DNA from: Carex sylvatica
Lineage: Eukaryota; Streptophyta; Magnoliopsida; Poales; Cyperaceae
NCBI GenBank assembly: GCA_964058845.1
Contig: CAXKVR010000221.1
Span: 62,001 to 126,000, forward strand
Direction: 5' to 3'
DNA length: 64,000 nucleotides
Made by a program: the position numbers and the translations under genes. Of this stretch, positions 36,187 through 47,781 are shown piece by piece. The notes below the pieces were generated by a model. That model saw nothing but the letters and a program-made list of their open reading frames with translations, ran no database searches and was not told where the DNA came from. Positions within the stretch are counted from its first letter, which is position 1, and each line of letters begins with the position of its first letter.

Positions 36187-39100
36187 ATGAGCCGCAGTTG
36201 GATGTATGAAGTATCACGTCTATATGATGAATATATAACAGGTGTCGAGGAATTTATCAAAGTTGCTACGGAAGATATGGCGAATAAGGAGAGTGCACTG
36301 ATGTCGTGTCCTTGTCGTGATTGTAACAATGGTCAAAAATTCTCCAACCCAAACCAAGTGAGGAACCATTTAATCCGTCGTGAATTCAAGCAAGGATATA
36401 AGTGTTGGTTATGGCACGGTGATAGTTTGTCAACTGACATAGGTACTGGTACTGATCATCAGGAATACCATACCGGTGGAAATGACAGGAATGATCTACG
36501 GGGATTGGAAACCGATATAGGCGCTCGTATTGAGAATCAGAAATACCATACCGAAGAAAATGATGATATGGTGGTAGATAGATGTGATAATTTTAATCAA
36601 ATGTTACGTGATTTAAAAGAGAATTTTGATAATGATAAGCAGTATTATTTATTTGAGAATTTGTACGAAGATTCTAATAATGAATTGTATCCTGGTTGTT
36701 CTAAATTTTTAAAATTAAAAGGTGTATTAAAATTGTATAACCTGAAAGCATCTAATGGTTGTAGTGATAGAAGTTTTACTGAGTTATTACAAACTTTAAA
36801 AGAAATACTTCCGGATGGAAACGAGATAACACCTAATGTTTATAAAGCGAAGAAAATATTGTGCCCAATGGATTTGAAAGTTCAAAAAATACATGCGTGT
36901 CCAAATGATTGTATATTATATTGAAATGAGTATAAAGATCTTCACGAGTGTCCAAAATGTGGTGCATCACGTTACAAACTAAAACAGTTAACCGGCGATA
37001 AAAGTGATGATTACAAACCGAATAAAGGACCTCTGACAAAAGCATTGTGATACCTCCCCGTGAAATTGAGATTCAAACGTTTGTTTTCAAATGCTAAAGA
37101 TGCGAAATTAGTGCGTTGGCATGCCGATAACTAAAAAAAAGATGGAAAATTACGGCACCCCGTTGATTCTCCTCAATGGAGAAATATTGACAGAGAGTTC
37201 CCCGGATTCGGACGTGACCCTAGAAATCTTAAGCTTGGACTGAGTGCAGATGGAATAAATCCGCACAGTAGCATAAGCAGTAAGCATAGCAATTTGCCGG
37301 TTCTATTGTGCATTTATAATCTTCCACCTTGGTTATGTATGAAACGCAAATACATCATATTGACCTTGCTCATATCAGGACCCAAAGAGCCCGGGAACGA
37401 CATAGATGTGTATCTAGCGCCATTGATGCATACAGCAAGGAGAAATTCACTTTACGGGCCATAATTTTCTGCACCATTAATGATTTTTCGGCTTATAAAA
37501 ATTTGTCGGGTTACGGTGTCAAAGGAGAGAAAGCGTGCTCTTTTTGCCTGGACGATACAGTCGATGTGTGGCTACCTAATTCCTCTAAAAATGTGTACAT
37601 GGGTCATCGTAGATTTCTTCCTACCAACCATGCACACCGAAAGAGAAAGAAAGAATTCAATGGAAAGATCGAGAATACCAGAGTAATTTATCTGTTGACC
37701 GGTAAAGCTGTTTATTCGCGAGTGAAAGGATATCAAAGTTCAATTTGGGAAATTAAAAAAAAAGTGGTGAGAAAGAAAGAGGCACCGAAAATTAGTTGGA
37801 AGAAGAGGTCAATATTATGGGATTTACCATACTGGCAGCACTTAGATGTTCGACACTGTCTCGATGTGATGCATATGGTTAAAAATGTGTGTGATAGCCT
37901 AGTTTGAACATTATTGAATATTCAGGGTAAGACTAAGAATGGTATCAATGCTCGGAAAGACATGCAATCCCTGAACATACGGTCGGATCAACAACCAGCA
38001 TAGAAGGAAAAAGAAAATGGGAAATTTTGTACGTATCTAAAACCCGCAATGCATACGTTGTCAAAAAAAGAGAAAAAAAGCTTATTGGAATGCTTTCATG
38101 GTGTCAAAGTTCTATCTGGATATTCTTCGAATATTAAAAACATAGTTTCACTGGAAGATTTAAAATTGACAGGAATAAAGTCTCACGGCTGTCATGTTTT
38201 AATGACACAGCTTCTTCTTGTTGCAATTCAGGGCATATTGCCAAAGTGTGTTAGGCAGACCATCACGAAGCTTTGTTTTTTCTTTAACTCCATATGTTGC
38301 AAAGTAAGTGATCCTGATATGCTAGGTGCTCTGCAGAATGAGGTTGTTGTCACTCTTTGTCATCTTGAAATGTATTTTCCGCCGTCTTTTTTTTGATATC
38401 ATGGTTCATTTAATCATTCACCTAATTAGAGAAATTAAGATGTGCGGACCTATTTTCTTACGGTACATGTATCATTCGAGAGATACATGGGATTGTTAAA
38501 GGCATATGTCAGGAATTGATATCGGTCTGAGGGAAGCATCGTAAGTGCTTATGCTGCCGAAGAGGTTATTGAGTTTTGTACTAATTATATGGATGATGTC
38601 AAAGCTATCGGCATCCCTAAATCTCGACACGAGGGTAGACTTCACGGGGTAGGCACAATCGGTGCGAAATTATTCGAGCCCGATAGTACAACAATGTCAC
38701 TAACACATTTTAATGTTTTGCAACACCTCACTGACGTTCATCCTTTTTGAGATGAGCATATGACTCTCTTGCGGCAACAGAATCCTAAGAAATCCAACAA
38801 GTGGTTAATCGGCGAACACAATAAAAAGTTTGAAGGATGGTTTACACAGAGAGTAATGCAAGCTCCGGAGAGAGAAAATATTACATAAATTATCAAATTG
38901 TTGGCTCTTGGTTTTGTCCATGTCATGAGGACCTTCCAAGGATATGACATCAACGGGTACACATTTTACACAAGAAATCAAGATTCAAATAGTACCATGC
39001 AAAACAGTGGAGTGACGTTAGTAGCTGTTTCGAGTGATTTGTCAGATCCTAAAGGTGCTGGACCATCGCATGCATCGATGTCATATTATGGGTTTGTTGA

Positions 39101-39429
39101 AGAAATTTGAGAGCTAAATTATAGAAAATTTAACATTCCGTTATTTATGTGTAAATGGGTCGATAATCGTAGGGGGGTTAAAGTCGGCGAAGATGGTTTT
39201 ATTCTGGTGGATTTCAGTAAGGCTGGATACAAATGATGATTCATTTATACTTGCAAGACAAGCCATGCAAGTGTTTTACATAACTGATCCGGCCAATCGT
39301 TCAAGACATGTTGTCATCTCTAGTAAAAAACGTATCATTGGGATTGATAATGTGGAAGATGAAGAAGCGTACGATCATTTTGATGAGATATCACCGTTTT
39401 TCACTGTTATTCGACAATATTTCTTGTAA
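36187..39429 (+). pseudogene. TNP2-type CACTA transposase, decayed
   Basis: The ATG at 36187 follows a splice acceptor. It opens the transposase-associated N-terminal domain (RSWMYEVSRLYDEYITGVEE, CPCRDC, zinc-binding). The TNP2 core follows: HECPKCGASRYK, LPPWLCMKRKYIILTLLISG, GPKEPGNDIDVYLAPL, VYMGHRRFLP and LDVRHCLDVMHMVKNVCDS. The C-terminal DUF4218 part (GYSSNIKNIVSL, KSHGCHVLMTQLL) and DUF4216 part (GFILVDFSKAGYK, HFDEISPFF) come next. In-frame stops lie at 36922, 37048, near 37130, 37905, 38748 and 39107, with frame changes near 37430, at a T-run near 38390 and near 38890. Several stops fit CGA to TGA or TGG to TGA changes. It once encoded the enzyme that cuts CACTA ends; this copy cannot make it. 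Confidence 0.9.
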
Positions 39430-41314
39430 CTTATTTATTTTCATGTTATATGTAAATTTATTAGCTTATTTTATTTCATGTTATAAATAATTTTCAAGTT
39501 ATTAAGATAATATACTAAAATCAATTATAAGTATTTATTTTTGAAATAGCTAATATACTAAAGTAATTTTCAAAATAATTAATATACTAAAGTAATATTT
39601 AAAATATTTTTCAAGTTTATTTATAAAATATCATAAACATACACATCCTATTTTTAATTTTTCAAAATATCATACACCTACACAAATATAATACACCCAC
39701 ACAAATATAACACATTATCTGGATCGGTTCCTAGCTTACGAACCGATCTAGATAGTAATCAGGATTGGTTCCTAGCTTAAGAACCGATCTTGATAACTAT
39801 CTGGATCGGTTCTTAAGAAAGAAACCGATCTTGATAGCTTTTTAAAATAAATTACATATTAATAATTATTTTAATAAATTATTTTAGTAAGAAATCTTAC
39901 AAAGAACCTTATAAATTATCTTACAAAAAACCTTATGAATTATTTCTAAAAAATGGGTTATTTTTTTAATGAATTATATTTTTAAATATAAGCTATAAAA
40001 ATTTGTAACATCAAATAAGTTTCTAAAAAGTAAGATATTTATTTTAATAAGAAATCTTTAACAAAATAATTTATAAATTAATATCTGATAACTTATACAT
40101 ATAATATCATACACACATAAATTATTTATAAATTATATAAGTTATTTGTAAATTATTTATAAAATTAATTTAAAAAATAACATTTTAAATATCTGATAAC
40201 TTATACATATAATATCATACACATAAACATCATGTTTTTAAAAAAAAAATTAAATATCATGCACATAACATATACATATAATATGACAAAAATATATTAA
40301 AATAAGATATCAGGATCGATTCCTAACTTAAGAACCGATCTTGATGTCTATTTTTATTTTTAAAATTAATAAAGTATCAAGATCGGTTCTTAAGTTAGAA
40401 ACAGATCTTGATACCTACAATCTGGATCGGTTAAAGGTTAGAACCGCTCTTGATAAGAGATTTAGGGCACCGGTCCAATACTTAGCCAAAAATTAAAAAA
40501 TTTCAAAATCCGTGGCCTCTCTCTTCCTATTCTCTTCAAACACTTAGCCTAGCTCCACAGTGCGTCTCTCTTCCTCTCCTTCTCAAAACCCTAGTCCATC
40601 AGCTCATTGCCTTTCCCTCTCCTCCTCTGTGACCTCTTCTCCTCCGTTCAAGCTTTCTCTTCCACCCCTACCTCTCCGTCAGCTCGTTGGCTCCGCCTCC
40701 TTCTCAAACCTGGCCATTTCTCTCAAATTCGGATAAGTCCCCTCTCCCTTTCCCTCTCTAAAATCAGTTTATTAGGAATTGTTTATAAATTATTGTTAAT
40801 TCGGATTAGAAATTGTTGCTAATTCGGTTTAGAAATTGTTGCTAATTCGGTTTATTAGAAATTCGGATTACAAATTGTTAAACCTTGTTGCTGATTAGAA
40901 ATTATTTATTAAAATTAATACCAAGGCTTATTAGAAATTGTTAGCAATCCTCTTATTTGCTTATTAGAAATTACTTATTTGAAATTATTTATTAGAAATT
41001 GCTTATTTGAAATTGTTAAACCTTGTTTGTTAACCCAAGTTACTCAAGTATACTTGGTACCAAGGCATTGTGAGAATTTTATTTGGTATTGCTCAATTAT
41101 TGGTACCAAGGCATTGCAAATTATATTGCTAATTTTATATTGTATTGCTCAAGTATTGGTAATTTTATTTGGCATTGAGTTAACCCTAGTTGCTAATTCA
41201 GAATATTGTTAACCCTAGTTTCTTAATTGAGTTATAATCAGAATATTGTTAAACCTTTTTACTCAATATGCCTATTTAATTGTTGCATTCATATATACTA
41301 TTCTTGCTTCCGAT
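39430..41314. other. CACTA-C inter-genic spacer with internal copies of the end motifs
   Basis: The gatcggttc / gaaccgatc motif pairs, normally sub-terminal, recur at 39719-39836 and 40313-40450. The block between them is A+T rich. From 40490 to 40760 the sequence turns C+T rich (ctctcttcctattctcttc) like a plant 5' leader for the next gene. Then a series of attagaaattg repeats runs from 40800 to 41020. Confidence 0.7.
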
Positions 41315-42641
41315 ATGGAAGGTGGTAGTGAGATAGCCTCGGCTAAGAAATGAGGAAGAGGACCTGACAAAATTAAGGAGAAGTTTAACGAGAAAGGCAA
41401 AAAGTTTGAACTTGACAAATTTCACAGGCCGGTTGTTACTCGAGATATAACGAGTTTTTCAACAAAATTTGGGATATTGGTAAGAGTGAATGTTTCTCTA
41501 AGGTTCCAACAATGAAAAGATGTTCCAGATGAGAAAAGGCAAAAAATATAGAAAATACTTAAGGTAAATAAATTTTGATACTAATTTCACAAGATTTCAT
41601 TTGATATTAACTAACTCTAAATTCTTGATTTCTATTTGTTTGTAAGGTGGACTGGGGTATAGTTGACAAAGAAGAAGTTAAGAAATATTATTATTAGAAA
41701 ATGGCTATTTATCACCGGAAGTGGCGAACCAAAATGACTAAAGTGTGGCGCAAGGGTGGAACACCTGATTTTGGCAAGCTCCAGATTGAAGAAAAACACT
41801 GGGAAGAATTTTGCAAGTACCGAGAGACGGAGAAATTTGATGTATGATAGTTACTATGGACCACCTACCTTATCTATAATTAATTAAGAATTCAATTTTT
41901 TTAATAATTGAGGCCAATTATTTCTTTGTTCAAATTGTAGGATGCCAACAAGACTGGAAAGACAAATCAGGCCCACAACGAGTATCCGCATTTCTTATGA
42001 TCCAGAGGTTATAATGATGAGGGTTTTCAAAGTAGACTCAAAGATGCTATGCAGGCGATTGCAAACGAGAAAGCATCTAGTGATCCGTCTTTCCAAGGAT
42101 TAACTAGTACTGCATTGACACCAGAGGAGTTTGTTGATTTGTCGATTGAGCATAGGCACGTCACATGGAAACTAGCAAGAAAGAAGCTCTCAGACAAGAC
42201 CAACGAACACTTTTATCCAGAAAAATACATACCAGTCATCAACAGAATTGTGAGTATCTAGATATTATCATTCATTGAAATCTCAACTTTAATTTATTTT
42301 GTTATAACATGCATGTTGTTATTTCAGGAAGAACAAGAAGCGGCTTTTAAATAAGGCCAGTTGGCCGTCGTACAATACGATGATGTTCTAGGAAAATCTC
42401 TGCCAAATTTGGAACATCTGGGAGGGTGAGAGGAGTGGGAGGTCTGGTTCCAATGACAACAACATTCGGTAAGAGCTCGATAAGGAGGAGACGCACTAGT
42501 ACTTACTCGAGGTCCAAAGAAGAATTTGATGCGAGAGTGGATCAAAGAGTGGACGAGAGAGTAAGAGGAATGGAGGAGAGATTGCGGCAAGAAATGAAAG
42601 CTGAGTTTGCAATGTTGCTTCAGCAGACAATGGGCCAATAA
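41315..42641 (+). pseudogene. TNP1-like gene of CACTA-C, decayed
   Basis: The ATG at 41315 starts MEGGSEIASAKK, then a stop; further stops follow near 41510, 41550 and 41696. Exons include MAIYHRKWRTKMTKVWRKGG, DFGKLQIEEKHWEEFCKYRE, NEYPHFL, an exon at about 42049-42250 with ALTPEEFVDLSIEHRHV, and a last part reading GRVRGVGGLVPMTTTFG in a shifted frame. The tail has a charged coiled coil (DARVDQRVDERVRGMEERL) ending FAMLLQQTMGQ-stop at 42641. It has the same domain order as the gene in CACTA-B, but its sequence is different. The product would be the accessory DNA-binding protein of the element. Confidence 0.75.
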
Positions 42642-42929
42642 AGAAAAGACGTATAGCCCAACAGTCGTTCAGAGCAGCTGCCAGTCAGTCAAACTATATG
42701 CAAATCTTTCCGAGTTTACTGAGGTAATGCAAATTCAGATTTGAATCAGTAGGCCTATGCCTTAATTTCATACATATTTAGATTTTATTCGAGTAAATAC
42801 ATGTATTTGTACATGAGGCAGAAATAAGCTGCAAACTCCAGGCGAATGTAGGTGGGAATACTCTTGTAGTGGCCTTAGGGACAATTCATGTTCCAGTTGT
42901 ACAAGGTGGAACAATTCACGGTAGGCCTA

Positions 42930-44524
42930 TGCCGACCATGCAAGAGTAACGGTGGATGTTATTCATGATGCAGACTTCTTAGACCTCCCCTTACCTGTAC
43001 CAAATGGCGAGCAGTTAACCCTTGCATCGGTCCTCGGCAGTTTCACTGCATGGTCGATGTCCATGATATTGGCAGGTTCAGATGAGGTATATTATTATTA
43101 AGTTTTTATACTTCTTAATTTGTATCTATATGATAGAGTTATAGTTGATTCTGAATTTTATTTCAATTTATTACGAAATTTTGCAGGAACCACGCAAAGA
43201 GGTACAAATTCTTGGAGATCGAAACGCAACGAGTCACATTAAGGCGTTTGATCATATCAACTTTGAAAAGTTGGGACGAACATTCAAGCAGCTGCGTGAT
43301 CGGTTTTCAGAGCTAAATGGCAGTCCATTCAAAATCGATCCGCCACTTTATCTTTTCTATTCAGCAGACTCCATATTCGTTTGTGCAGATGATTATGCGG
43401 CCTTGCTTACACCACGGGAGTGGCTCACTATACCAGTCATTCAGATATGGATGTTGTGAGTTTAATATTCGTAATAATTGCATAATTTAATACTTTTAAT
43501 TTAAATTTCACAAAATTGAGAACACGTGTATGCCTTCTTTTTTTAGGTATTGGCACAAATTCATCAAAGAGAAATTTTTCGATGAGCAGATTGGTTTCAT
43601 GGACCCCCAGCGAACGAATGCCACCATGCTGCATGATGACTGAGGAGGTACACTTCAATACATAGGGGAAACACTCAAAGCAAATCGGGACAAGAGATTA
43701 ATCTTCATACCTTACCATCAGATGTTAGTGTTATATATATATTCTAATTTTATTATATTTCTTTCAATTCATATAAATTATAGAATATGACATGCTACAA
43801 ATCTAACATGCAAAAATTATTGGATATTAGCCGTGCTTATGCCAAGAGAAAGTGCATTTTACGTGTACGATTCCGATAAGAAGAGTAAAAAAATACTAAT
43901 GATCTCTACTGCGGTTGAGGAGTAAGTGACTTCCTAAATTTTACATTTGTTTATAATGCTAATGATTTTTTTTTATTTTATCTTTTTAAATATCTCTCGT
44001 AAGTACTGATTATTCAATGTGTTCATATTTCAACAGTGTCTTCGTCAGGATAATGGGTACTTCTTTAACGATTCATAACGATTGCAATGTAATAGTTTCT
44101 ATTGAGATATGATTATAGGGACCTAGATGCAAAAAATTATGAATATCTAGACATATAAGCCATTTGTATGCTCATTAACATACATTTCAATTTTTTTCAA
44201 ACTTGTTATATAGTGCCCACAACAACCAGCCGGCTGGAAATGTGCATATTATGTCATGTTGCTCATGCAAGACATAATAAACGAACACATCATGCTTTTC
44301 CGAACTTAATGGTATATATGCATTTATATATTTTTCAAAAGTAATGATGAATTGTTGCTTCAAATATAATAAAATACAAAATTAATTGTGCATGCTCTTC
44401 TATAATTTTAAAAATGCAGGATATTCCCGCAAAACATAATGTACAACGCTTGGGCGACTTTCAGAAAATGTGGGTTCAAATTTTCCTAAATGAGATTAAG
44501 CTGAGAAGAAGTACAACAATGTAG
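42930..44524 (+). pseudogene. Ulp1/C48 protease part of CACTA-C, decayed
   Basis: Pieces in order: a DUF8039-like end (LASVLGSFTAWSMSMILAG at about 43020-43085); an exon at 43187-43457 (GDRNATSHIKAFDHINFEKL, ending PVIQIWML); an exon from 43547 (YWHKFIKEKFFDEQIGFMDP) with a stop near 43641; an exon near 43806-43922 with NYWILAVLMPRESAFYVYDS; an exon near 44213-44310 with CPQQPAGWKCAYYVMLLMQD; and the end FLNEIKLRRSTTM-stop at 44524. The catalytic Asp (YDS) and Cys (WKC) are visible. The catalytic His position reads Tyr (CAT to TAT), and Gly after the Cys is Ala, so activity would be lost even without the stops. Confidence 0.75.
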
Positions 44525-44760
44525 GATGTGTAATCTTAATTTGCATGAACATGAATTTTTTGTAATAATTTAGGATGTGTATGATATTTAATTTAGGATG
44601 TGTATGTGATATTTAATTTAGGATGTGTGTGTATGATATATAATTTAGGATGTGTATGTGTATGATACATAATTTTAGGATGTGTGACATTTAATTTTGG
44701 ATTTATGATATTTTAGCAAGCATTTTGGCCAGCAAAATATGAAAGCTGGTCATTTAATAA
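44525..44760. repeat. Short tandem repeats after the Ulp1 gene
   Basis: The phrase taatttaggatgtgtatg recurs five to six times at 44520-44700. Confidence 0.7.
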
Positions 44761-44779
44761 AAAAAAAATTGATTCAATT

Positions 44780-45444
44780 TAACTATCTGGATCGGTTCCT
44801 ATCTAAGAACCGATCCAGATAGTCAATAATCTGGATCGGTTTTAAATAGAACTGATTCTAATAGTAATTTTCTGAATTTAAAAAATTAAAAACTAATTAA
44901 AAATAACTATTATGATCGGTTTTAAAGAGAACCGATCCAGATTAATGACTATCTGGATCGATTCTTAGCTCAAAATTGATCCAGATAGTTTGTAATCTGG
45001 ATCTGTTCTATTTAAAACCAATCCTAATAGTTATTTTCTAAATTTAAAAATTAAAAACTATTTAAAAATAATCTGGATCGGTTCTATTTAGCACCGATCC
45101 TAATAGTTATTTTCTAATTTAAAAATTGAAAACTAATTAAAAGTAATCTGGATCGGTTCTTTAATAGTGAACCGATCCAGATTACTGACTATCTGGATCG
45201 GTTCTTAGTCTGAGAACCGATCCAGATAGTTTGTAATCTAGATCGGTTTGTAGTTAAGAACCGATCTAGATAGAAACTATATGGATCGGTTGTTTAAACA
45301 ACCGATCTTGATAGTCTCTATTTGGATCAGTTATTTAACCGATCCAGATTATTATAGTATCTGTATCACCTTCATCATGATTGGTTGTATTCCAATACTA
45401 ATATGCATATATAATCGATCCTACTTCGATATTTTCCACTAGTG
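44780..45444. repeat. Right sub-terminal repeats of CACTA-C
   Basis: More than ten inverted pairs such as ctggatcggttcttag with agaaccgatccagatag. The last 130 bp match the end of CACTA-A. Confidence 0.85.
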
Positions 45445-45528
45445 AATTGTGACAATCATATATGATAGTAAACAATTCATAATTATATCACATATATGCT
45501 CAACATTGGATTAAGATCCAACACTTAG

Positions 45529-46291
45529 ATCAACATAGGAGTTCATTGATCGATTCCTCACACGAACATGCACACTAGTTAATTTCCGGGTTAACTCTTT
45601 TTCCATCACTAGTATTAGTTAAAATAAATGTATTTGTTTTTCTTTCTGGTTTTAGCCTTGTTATGAACCCTCTCTAGTACCTCTTTGTGTTCTGGTATAA
45701 TTTCATAGTTGGAAAGGGATTGAGTGTACAGATGATGATTAATTCTGAAAATATTTAATCTTTGGATTTAGAAGGATTTCCAAGAGTAAAAATGAGATAA
45801 ACTGACGGAACCTACTGCTGTTCAGAAAACTGCAGCAGGTTGTGTCAACTTTGAAAACTTGGGCCCCTTGAGACATATGACCATACAATTTTGTGGGCAA
45901 TTAGAGAATGAAGTTAATAAAATTATCATCTATTGCTTTGGCCTACAATGATAACTAAATTTCTACTAGTACGGATTTTTTCCCGACAGGTTCAGATTTT
46001 TCTAAAGAGAAACGGCATATTAATTAGCGAAAATGCATAAAATTGATAAACAGGGTTTTGTCAAACTACCCCCTTAGGAAAATGCATAAAAGGTATAGCT
46101 TCAGTACTCCTAAATTCATGAAATTAATTGAGCATCTAGAATAGGGTTAGATATACGTTTCCATAAAAATTAACTGTGGAGATGGTTGAATTGGTATTTG
46201 TAACTCCGAATTGTGCTTTACTTAACATATTGTTTATTTGTTAATGTACATTATTTTCAATAACATAAATCCCTTTTACTTGAATGTTAGT
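45529..46291. other. Intergenic, no gene seen
   Basis: A+T-rich and unremarkable. No coding support. Confidence 0.5.
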
Positions 46292-46887
46292 TAGGGGTGA
46301 AAACAGAGCGGATAATGCTGATACTATATTTGTATCTGTCGGATAATGAACGGATACGAATACGGATATGGATAGTAAATGGATATCAAAATTCTAAATC
46401 AAATCCGCCTTAAATAGATACGTATACGGAATGGATAGTCCACGGATATGGATTCAAATACGGATATAAAATGAATAATGGTCGGATAATTAAGATATAT
46501 GAACTTCTAAGATATAAATATTAATTAAAAAATTAAATATAAATATTAATGAACTTATAAGAAATAAGATATAATATATTCATATAATATATATATCAAA
46601 TAAAAGAATGGTAATAACATATATTGTGGTCTAGTGGTTTGAAACTTAGTCTAAAGGCGAATATTAATTCTTATTTTATATGGGTCCGGTCTAATTATTG
46701 GGTTTTTGATAGTCTGGATATTCGCTCCGTTTAGGACTCAATATCCGAATTCGAATCTTCTATGGATATCCGATAATTATTCGAATCCGTATCTAGAAAT
46801 TATCTGAATCTAAATTATCCAGATTCAGATTATATCCAGATACAGAGCGAATATCCGCCAAATAATTTGACTCCGTTTTCATCCATA
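46292..46887. mobile_element. hAT-like nonautonomous element
   Basis: The left end taggggtgaaaacagagcgg and right end ccgttttcatccata are imperfect inverted repeats. The interior is packed with ggatatggat / atccgaatc motifs in both senses, as in plant hAT MITEs with taggggtg ends. No clean 8-bp target duplication is visible, so the exact ends are uncertain. Noncoding, about 596 bp. Confidence 0.6.
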
Positions 46888-47282
46888 ATATTAATTGAAA
46901 AGAATAAAAAAATTATTTATTCATTCCCTCCAACACTATTTCAAATACACAATTCAAACAACATTTTTACTATTCTCAATTCACTTGAGTATTATTATTC
47001 TCAACCACTAATTCGTACACGATACAAACGTATCCTAAAAGGTTACTGTCAGGTTGTCACATCAACTTTCTAAAATATGCACTTCTAAATAAAATATTTA
47101 AAAATTGAAGTTGTTGGTGCTCATCCATTTACCGACATTTTTAAAAATACCCAAAAAAAAAAACAAATTATTAAAAATAACAGGGTTCCAGCCAAATTTT
47201 TAAAAATGCCCTGACCGCCTAAAAATGGGGCGGTCCGGAATTTTAATTCCTGACCGCCTAAAAATGGGGCGGTCCGGATTTT

Positions 47283-47660
47283 TTTTTTTTTTTTTTTTTT
47301 TTTCCCTGGTTTTTCCTTATAAGGAGAATGTGCCTTCAGCCAGAGGAAAGAGAGAAGGGGAAAGAGAAAGAGAGAGAAAGAGAGGGAGAGAGAAAGAGAA
47401 AGAGAGAGAAAGAGAGAAGGAGAAGGAGCTGCTACAGGTACGTACTGTTTATTTTTTAAATATTTTATTTACTGTTCACGTACTGTTAATGTACGTATTT
47501 ACTGTTCACGTACTGTTCACTTACGTATGTACTGTTCACGTACTGTTCATGTACGTATTTACTGTTCACTTACGTATTTAATGTTGACAAACTATTCACT
47601 TACGTATTTGTTGTTCGCATACTATTCATTTATGTATGTACTGTTGACCCAAATTGATAA
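47283..47660 (+). promoter_or_regulatory. Low-complexity leader of the MULE transposase
   Basis: A run of about 23 T (47281-47303) is followed by a GA-rich tract (47345-47430). Then come about eight copies of a tactgttcacgtactgttca-type repeat (47450-47590). It probably includes the promoter and leader. A 118-codon frame over it is only a translation of the repeats. Confidence 0.5.
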
Positions 47661-47781
47661 GTACATATTAACTGTTCACATACCATTAATTTAGGACTGT
47701 TTAATACTGATGGCAGCTGTATACAATTGGAACTGGTAAACTGACAAAATATTTACCATTCATTAATGTAGTTTATTGGCC

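Larger units (their letters stand above)
34645..45444 (+). mobile_element. Complete CACTA (En/Spm) element, CACTA-C
   Basis: The left terminus is TACTAGTGGAAAA (first C changed to T) and the right is TTTTCCACTAGTG. Flanking AAT duplications lie at 34642-34644 and 45445-45447. Length is 10,800 bp. Sub-terminal arrays of gatcggtt / aaccgatc motifs lie at 34660-35030 and 44780-45430. Two genes lie on the plus strand in the usual order: TNP2-type transposase, then a TNP1/Ulp1-type gene, both decayed. It belongs to the same family as CACTA-A at the window's left edge. Confidence 0.92.
33667..45523. mobile_element. Solo LTR, split by CACTA-C
   Basis: The sequence starts TGTTGGGGAATCATAAAAGC and ends GATCCAACA, so the termini are TGTTGG...CCAACA. 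Flanking 5-bp duplications CTTAG lie at 33662-33666 and 45524-45528. Removing CACTA-C and one copy of its AAT duplication leaves about 1054 bp, a normal LTR length. No retrotransposon coding sequence is present, so this is a solo LTR left by recombination between two LTRs. The left part (34160-34500) has several copies of the phrase gtgcgtccgcact. It is older than the CACTA insertion inside it. Confidence 0.85.

Noticed and set aside
46625..46645. A-box-like tggtctagtgg suggesting a tRNA or SINE
   Set aside because: No convincing B box or cloverleaf, and it lies inside the hAT-like element.
47225..47581. 118-codon open frame with Phe, Glu/Arg and Val/His repeats
   Set aside because: It translates the terminal repeat, a T-run, a GA microsatellite and a tandem repeat, with no protein-like content.
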